Source: an uncultured Bacteroidales bacterium (lineage in GTDB: Bacteria; Bacteroidota; Bacteroidia; Bacteroidales; Bacteroidaceae). From it: a DNA stretch of 36,612 bases. The stretch covers positions 1 through 36,612 of the forward strand of contig CAMAMB010000017.1 of NCBI GenBank assembly GCA_945836755.1, in the 5' to 3' direction. The position numbers were made by a program, and so were the translations under genes. Positions 34,243 to 36,612 of the stretch are shown one piece after another. The notes under the pieces were generated by a model. The model did no database searches. It was not told the origin of the DNA and saw only the letters and a list, made by a program, of their open reading frames with translations. Positions within the stretch are counted from its first letter, which is position 1; each line of letters starts with the position of its first letter.

Positions 34243-34320
34243 GGTGAAGGTGTGTGCTTAGGGTGGATAGGTGGAGGACACAAGGGCGTGGCCCGCGCTC
34301 TCTGTCTGAAGGGGGCGGGT

Positions 34321-35382
34321 CTATCGGCGGGAGCGTCCGCCGCCACTGAAGCTGCCGCGACTGCCGCCGAAGCTGCCGCCACGAGAACTGCCCACCGAGG
34401 AACGGCTGCCGCTGCCGAAGCTGCTGCTGCGGTTGTAGGACGAAGAGCGCTGGCCGGTGCTGTAAGAGGAGTTCTCACGCCGGCTGTCGGCATTGACGGA
34501 GCGTCGGGTCGAGCTTGTACCCCTCGTGGTTTTATCGTTACTGCCGCTGCTACTGCCTAAGCGGCGCTGCGTGTTGTCGCCCGAGGTGGTGGAGAAGCCT
34601 GAACCGCCTGACCGTGAGCCCGGACGGCCGGTGGAGCGGAAGCCCAATGAGCCGCCGCCGAAGCGGCCACTGCCGCGCCCTGTCGACGCAAAGCCGCCGC
34701 TGCGCGAGGTCGCACCACGGAAGGGGCGGTTACCATTGTTGCCATAATGATGAGTAGGCCCCGTGGCCGGCACATACGTGTAGTAATGATGGTGATGGTG
34801 GGGATACCAACGGTAGTCCCAGAAAGGATCGTACCAGCCCCAGCCGGCGTAGTAGGGACGCCAGCCGTACCAGGAGCCCCAGCCATACCAGCCGCTCCAC
34901 GTGCAGCCCCACGAACCGTAGCCCCAGTACCAGGGATCGTAGGCCAGGTAGTAGTAGTCAAGGTAATACGGGCTGCTCACATAGACGCCGGGCGAGGGGG
35001 CATAGAAACGCACGATGCGCTCTGTGTAAGCACCGTCGGCCTTACCGTCAGCGTAGCCCTGATTATAGGCCGCCTCCAAGGAGTCGGCAAAAGTGGCCGG
35101 GGCAGACTCGGCTGTACCGCCACGACGGTTATACTCGTCTACGTCGCGCTGGGGCGACTTGCGGCCCTCACTCCAATCGGTGGTGGTAAACACCGAATCT
35201 TCGTAGAGGGGCTTATATGACGACTGCCCTAAAGGCTGCTGCTTCCAGGGCAGCGTCTCCTGCTTCTGCTGCTTGGCTTGCTTCTTTTGCTTGGAAGGCA
35301 CAAAGTAGATGTCGTCGTCCTGAGCCGACGAAGGCAGGGCCACAAGGCAGAATGCCATCCAGAGGATCAACTTTGTCTTCAT
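34321..35382 (-). CDS. Secreted protein with aromatic (Tyr/Trp/His) and Ser/Gly/Arg-rich regions
   Basis: A 353-residue protein from the ATG at 35382 (MKTKLILWMAFCLVALPSSAQ, a clear signal peptide ending SAQ). The frame is open to 35643, but the promoter at 35450-35457 rules out that extension. Next come a Lys/Gln-rich segment (KQKKQAKQQKQE), a GYxDG segment (AAYNQGYADGKADGAY), an extreme Tyr/Trp/Gly region of about 60 residues ending in HHHHHYYTY, and a C-terminal half almost wholly Ser, Gly, Arg and Phe. Similar low-complexity proteins occur in Bacteroidota, but no function is known to me. It is 78 bp upstream of the FadL-like gene. Confidence 0.8.
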   Translation of the reverse strand: MKTKLILWMAFCLVALPSSAQDDDIYFVPSKQKKQAKQQKQETLPWKQQPLGQSSYKPLYEDSVFTTTDWSEGRKSPQRDVDEYNRRGGTAESAPATFADSLEAAYNQGYADGKADGAYTERIVRFYAPSPGVYVSSPYYLDYYYLAYDPWYWGYGSWGCTWSGWYGWGSWYGWRPYYAGWGWYDPFWDYRWYPHHHHHYYTYVPATGPTHHYGNNGNRPFRGATSRSGGFASTGRGSGRFGGGSLGFRSTGRPGSRSGGSGFSTTSGDNTQRRLGSSSGSNDKTTRGTSSTRRSVNADSRRENSSYSTGQRSSSYNRSSSFGSGSRSSVGSSRGGSFGGSRGSFSGGGRSRR

Positions 35383-35449
35383 AGTGCTATATATATAATA
35401 GGTGTAGAGCAAGCCGCGCCGGGGGTAGCCCATGCTCGTGCTTGCGGGG

Positions 35450-35457
35450 CAAATATA
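35450..35457 (-). promoter_or_regulatory. -7 element of the aromatic-rich secreted protein gene
   Basis: The minus strand reads TATATTTG, matching TAnnTTTG, about 67 bp before the ATG at 35382. A clear -33 element is not seen. The 35458-35727 stretch holds nothing else I can support. Confidence 0.55.
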
Positions 35458-35727
35458 GGAACTTTTGGCGAGGCGCTTAGCCGGATGTACCGCCTTTTGG
35501 GCAGCGCCGCTGCCTTTTTCAAGAATATTAAAGAATGACCGAGCTGTACTTATCGGCCTGACAAGGATGTCGCAGCCTATTTTACTCGCTCGCCCAACGC
35601 TTACAGACAAACACACAAAGATTGCAGAAACCCCACTTCGCAAGCAGATTAAAAGCCCGACACATAAAATTTTATCTATATGCCTTAAATAATACCGCTA
35701 AAGTTTCTCCGTGTTTCTACTACTGCT

Positions 35728-35735
35728 TACATTTG
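35728..35735 (+). promoter_or_regulatory. Candidate -7 element upstream of tmRNA region
   Basis: TACATTTG matches the consensus and points toward the tmRNA, 273 bp away. An open frame from a GTG at 35711 to 36007 overlaps it, but I do not accept that frame as a gene. It could drive a longer tmRNA precursor or a small unrecognised RNA. Confidence 0.35.
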
Positions 35736-35927
35736 CACCGACAACTAAACTAAACTTTACTACGTGCTGCCCGCCGGCGGGTGGCCTAACTGTTTGTTCT
35801 TATGAGAAGCTTCAAGAAAAAATGTTCGCCACTGCCGACGAGGTGGACGACCAGGGCGAAATGAAATATGAAGGCTGCCGAGACGGTGGGAGAGCCTCTC
35901 ACTCACTGCAAATAGTAGATGGAAAAC

Positions 35928-35958
35928 TTGGCAGCTTCGGCAAGAAGATGTACTTTTG
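35928..35958 (+). promoter_or_regulatory. Promoter of tmRNA
   Basis: CTTG ending at 35930, a 20-bp spacer and TACTTTTG (35951-35958) form a good Bacteroidota promoter. The mature tmRNA starts 50 bp downstream, so a leader of about 40 nt would be removed by RNase P. Confidence 0.65.
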
Positions 35959-36007
35959 CCGCCCCGAAGACATGAGGGCCATGCCCCTGTCTCCGGGACA
36001 CGTTTAA

Positions 36008-36406
36008 GGGCCAGACCGGATTTGACAGCGGGTCGGAGCCATGTGTAAGCACGCAGTGCGCCCGGGAGTGGGCACTTTAATCTCGGCTTCCAAAAAATTT
36101 AACTGGCGAAAACAATTTTGCTCTCGCTGCTTAGTCGAAGTATAGTAGACAAGCTTTATCTCGGCACAAGGTGCTGAGACGAGACATCGCCTTGGGTGCT
36201 CTTGTCCCGAAGCTACCCTGTCAAGGCGGTGCAGCAATATCGGGAATAGCAGGGTAAGGCCTCGATTGCCCTGCGAAGCTTTTAGAGGCTAAGGTGCAGG
36301 TTGGTGGCATCGGTCTTGCCTGCGCACGAAAAGCTAAGCGATGATAAGCGTGTAGAAAGCCCATCGTTTCCCCGTTTGGACGAGGGTTCAACTCCCTCCT
36401 GGTCCA
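36008..36406 (+). ncRNA. ssrA: tmRNA (transfer-messenger RNA), one-piece
   Basis: The tRNA-like ends pair GGGCCAG (36008-36014) with CTGGTCC (36399-36405), with A36406 as discriminator and CCA not encoded. The T arm reads GAGGGTTCAACTCCCTC. The tag frame at 36105-36134 encodes GENNFALAA followed by TAG, close to tags known from Bacteroidales. The molecule rescues stalled ribosomes with SmpB. The gene is about 399 nt, uninterrupted and in the usual order, so it is not the permuted two-piece form. Confidence 0.95.
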
Positions 36407-36433
36407 CGAAGCATTTATTGACAGCCGTTTAGT

Positions 36434-36483
36434 CTACCGGCGTTACAAGCCCCACGAGGGGTCATGCCTTGTAACGCCGGTAG
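36434..36483 (+). terminator. Terminator of tmRNA
   Basis: CTACCGGCGTTACAAG (36434-36449) and its exact reverse complement (36468-36483) form a 16-bp stem around an 18-base loop, followed by a moderately T-rich stretch (CTTCATTTTACTT). Confidence 0.88.
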
Positions 36484-36543
36484 GCTTCATTTTACTTCCA
36501 CGCCCGCACCGCCACAGCCAGGCCCGGAAGCGGTAGAAAAAAC

Positions 36544-36612
36544 TCAGATGTACATGTAGAAAAAACTAGATGTACATGCAGGAAAAACTAGATGTACATG
36601 CAGGAAAAACTA
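36544..36612. repeat. Tandem 22-bp units, same family as 5878-5965 (runs off the window)
   Basis: Units at 36544-36565, 36566-36587 and 36588-36609 are followed by CTA, the first bases of a fourth. Each carries ATGTACATG followed by (C/T)AG and a run of five or six A. Core sequence and 22-bp spacing match the array 30 kb away. As there, the array lies about 60 bp past a strong hairpin. Confidence 0.85.

Noticed and set aside
33511-34560. 349-residue plus-strand open frame
   Set aside because: It is antisense to the FadL-like and aromatic-rich protein genes; its Ala-rich stretch mirrors the Ser/Gly/Arg tail on the other strand.
35711-36007. 98-codon frame directly before tmRNA
   Set aside because: It contains the probable tmRNA promoter and a second promoter-like element, starts with GTG, and resembles no family I know.

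Overview
This window looks like chromosomal DNA from a GC-rich member of the Bacteroidales. The evidence is the repeated Bacteroidota-type promoter (TTTG, about 19-20 bp, then TAnnTTTG), the lack of obvious Shine-Dalgarno sequences, and the gene order purH-mreB-mreC-mreD-mrdA-rodA and rsmD-DUF3822-helicase. Families common in the phylum (DUF3822, DUF4250, FadL/OmpP1-like porin, 563-residue EttA) and a tmRNA tag GENNFALAA also fit. Genus is not resolved; Prevotellaceae or a relative is my guess. No phage, plasmid, insertion sequence or CRISPR array is visible, so this is a core-genome segment.

Layout. 1-400: the end of an unknown gene, then tRNA-Ser(GGA) with promoter and terminator. 478-5677: a PhoR/PhoB-like two-component system divergent from a PiT phosphate transporter, with three 11-bp-spaced CTTCAC repeats in front of the transporter promoter. 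6268-13759: a stand-alone IMP cyclohydrolase (PurH without its formyltransferase domain) followed by the rod-shape cluster mreB, mreC, mreD, mrdA (PBP2), rodA and a small membrane-anchored protein. 14180-17708 (minus): RsmD, DUF3822, VanZ-like, DUF4250 and a RecD-like helicase. 17732-20640: a FucP-type sugar transporter divergent from dnaA. 20841-24429: rpsA, ribE, crcB, nth. 24906-32005 (minus): a short-form DXS, TcdA, a HAD phosphatase, Pgi and EttA. 32122-35382 (minus): a META lipoprotein, a FadL-like outer-membrane protein and an aromatic/Ser-Gly-Arg-rich secreted protein. 36008-36406: tmRNA with its terminator.

The most unusual structure is intergenic. At least five gaps contain short tandem arrays whose unit is 21-22 bp (or about 42-43 bp, twice that), although the unit sequences differ between loci. 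Two arrays 30 kb apart (5878-5965 and 36544-window end) belong to one family: a palindrome centred on ATGTACAT followed by an A-tract, repeated every 22 bp. Others lie at 9056-9225 (inside the mre operon), 13950-14104, 24556-24619 and 30138-30225. Several end in an inverted copy or are bounded by inverted repeats, and most lie close to transcription terminators. I know of no named element that matches them.

Other points for a second look are the loss of the PurH formyltransferase domain at a conserved locus, the Pho-box-like operator, a 14-bp perfect hairpin between mreB and mreC, and the composition of the secreted protein at 34321-35382.
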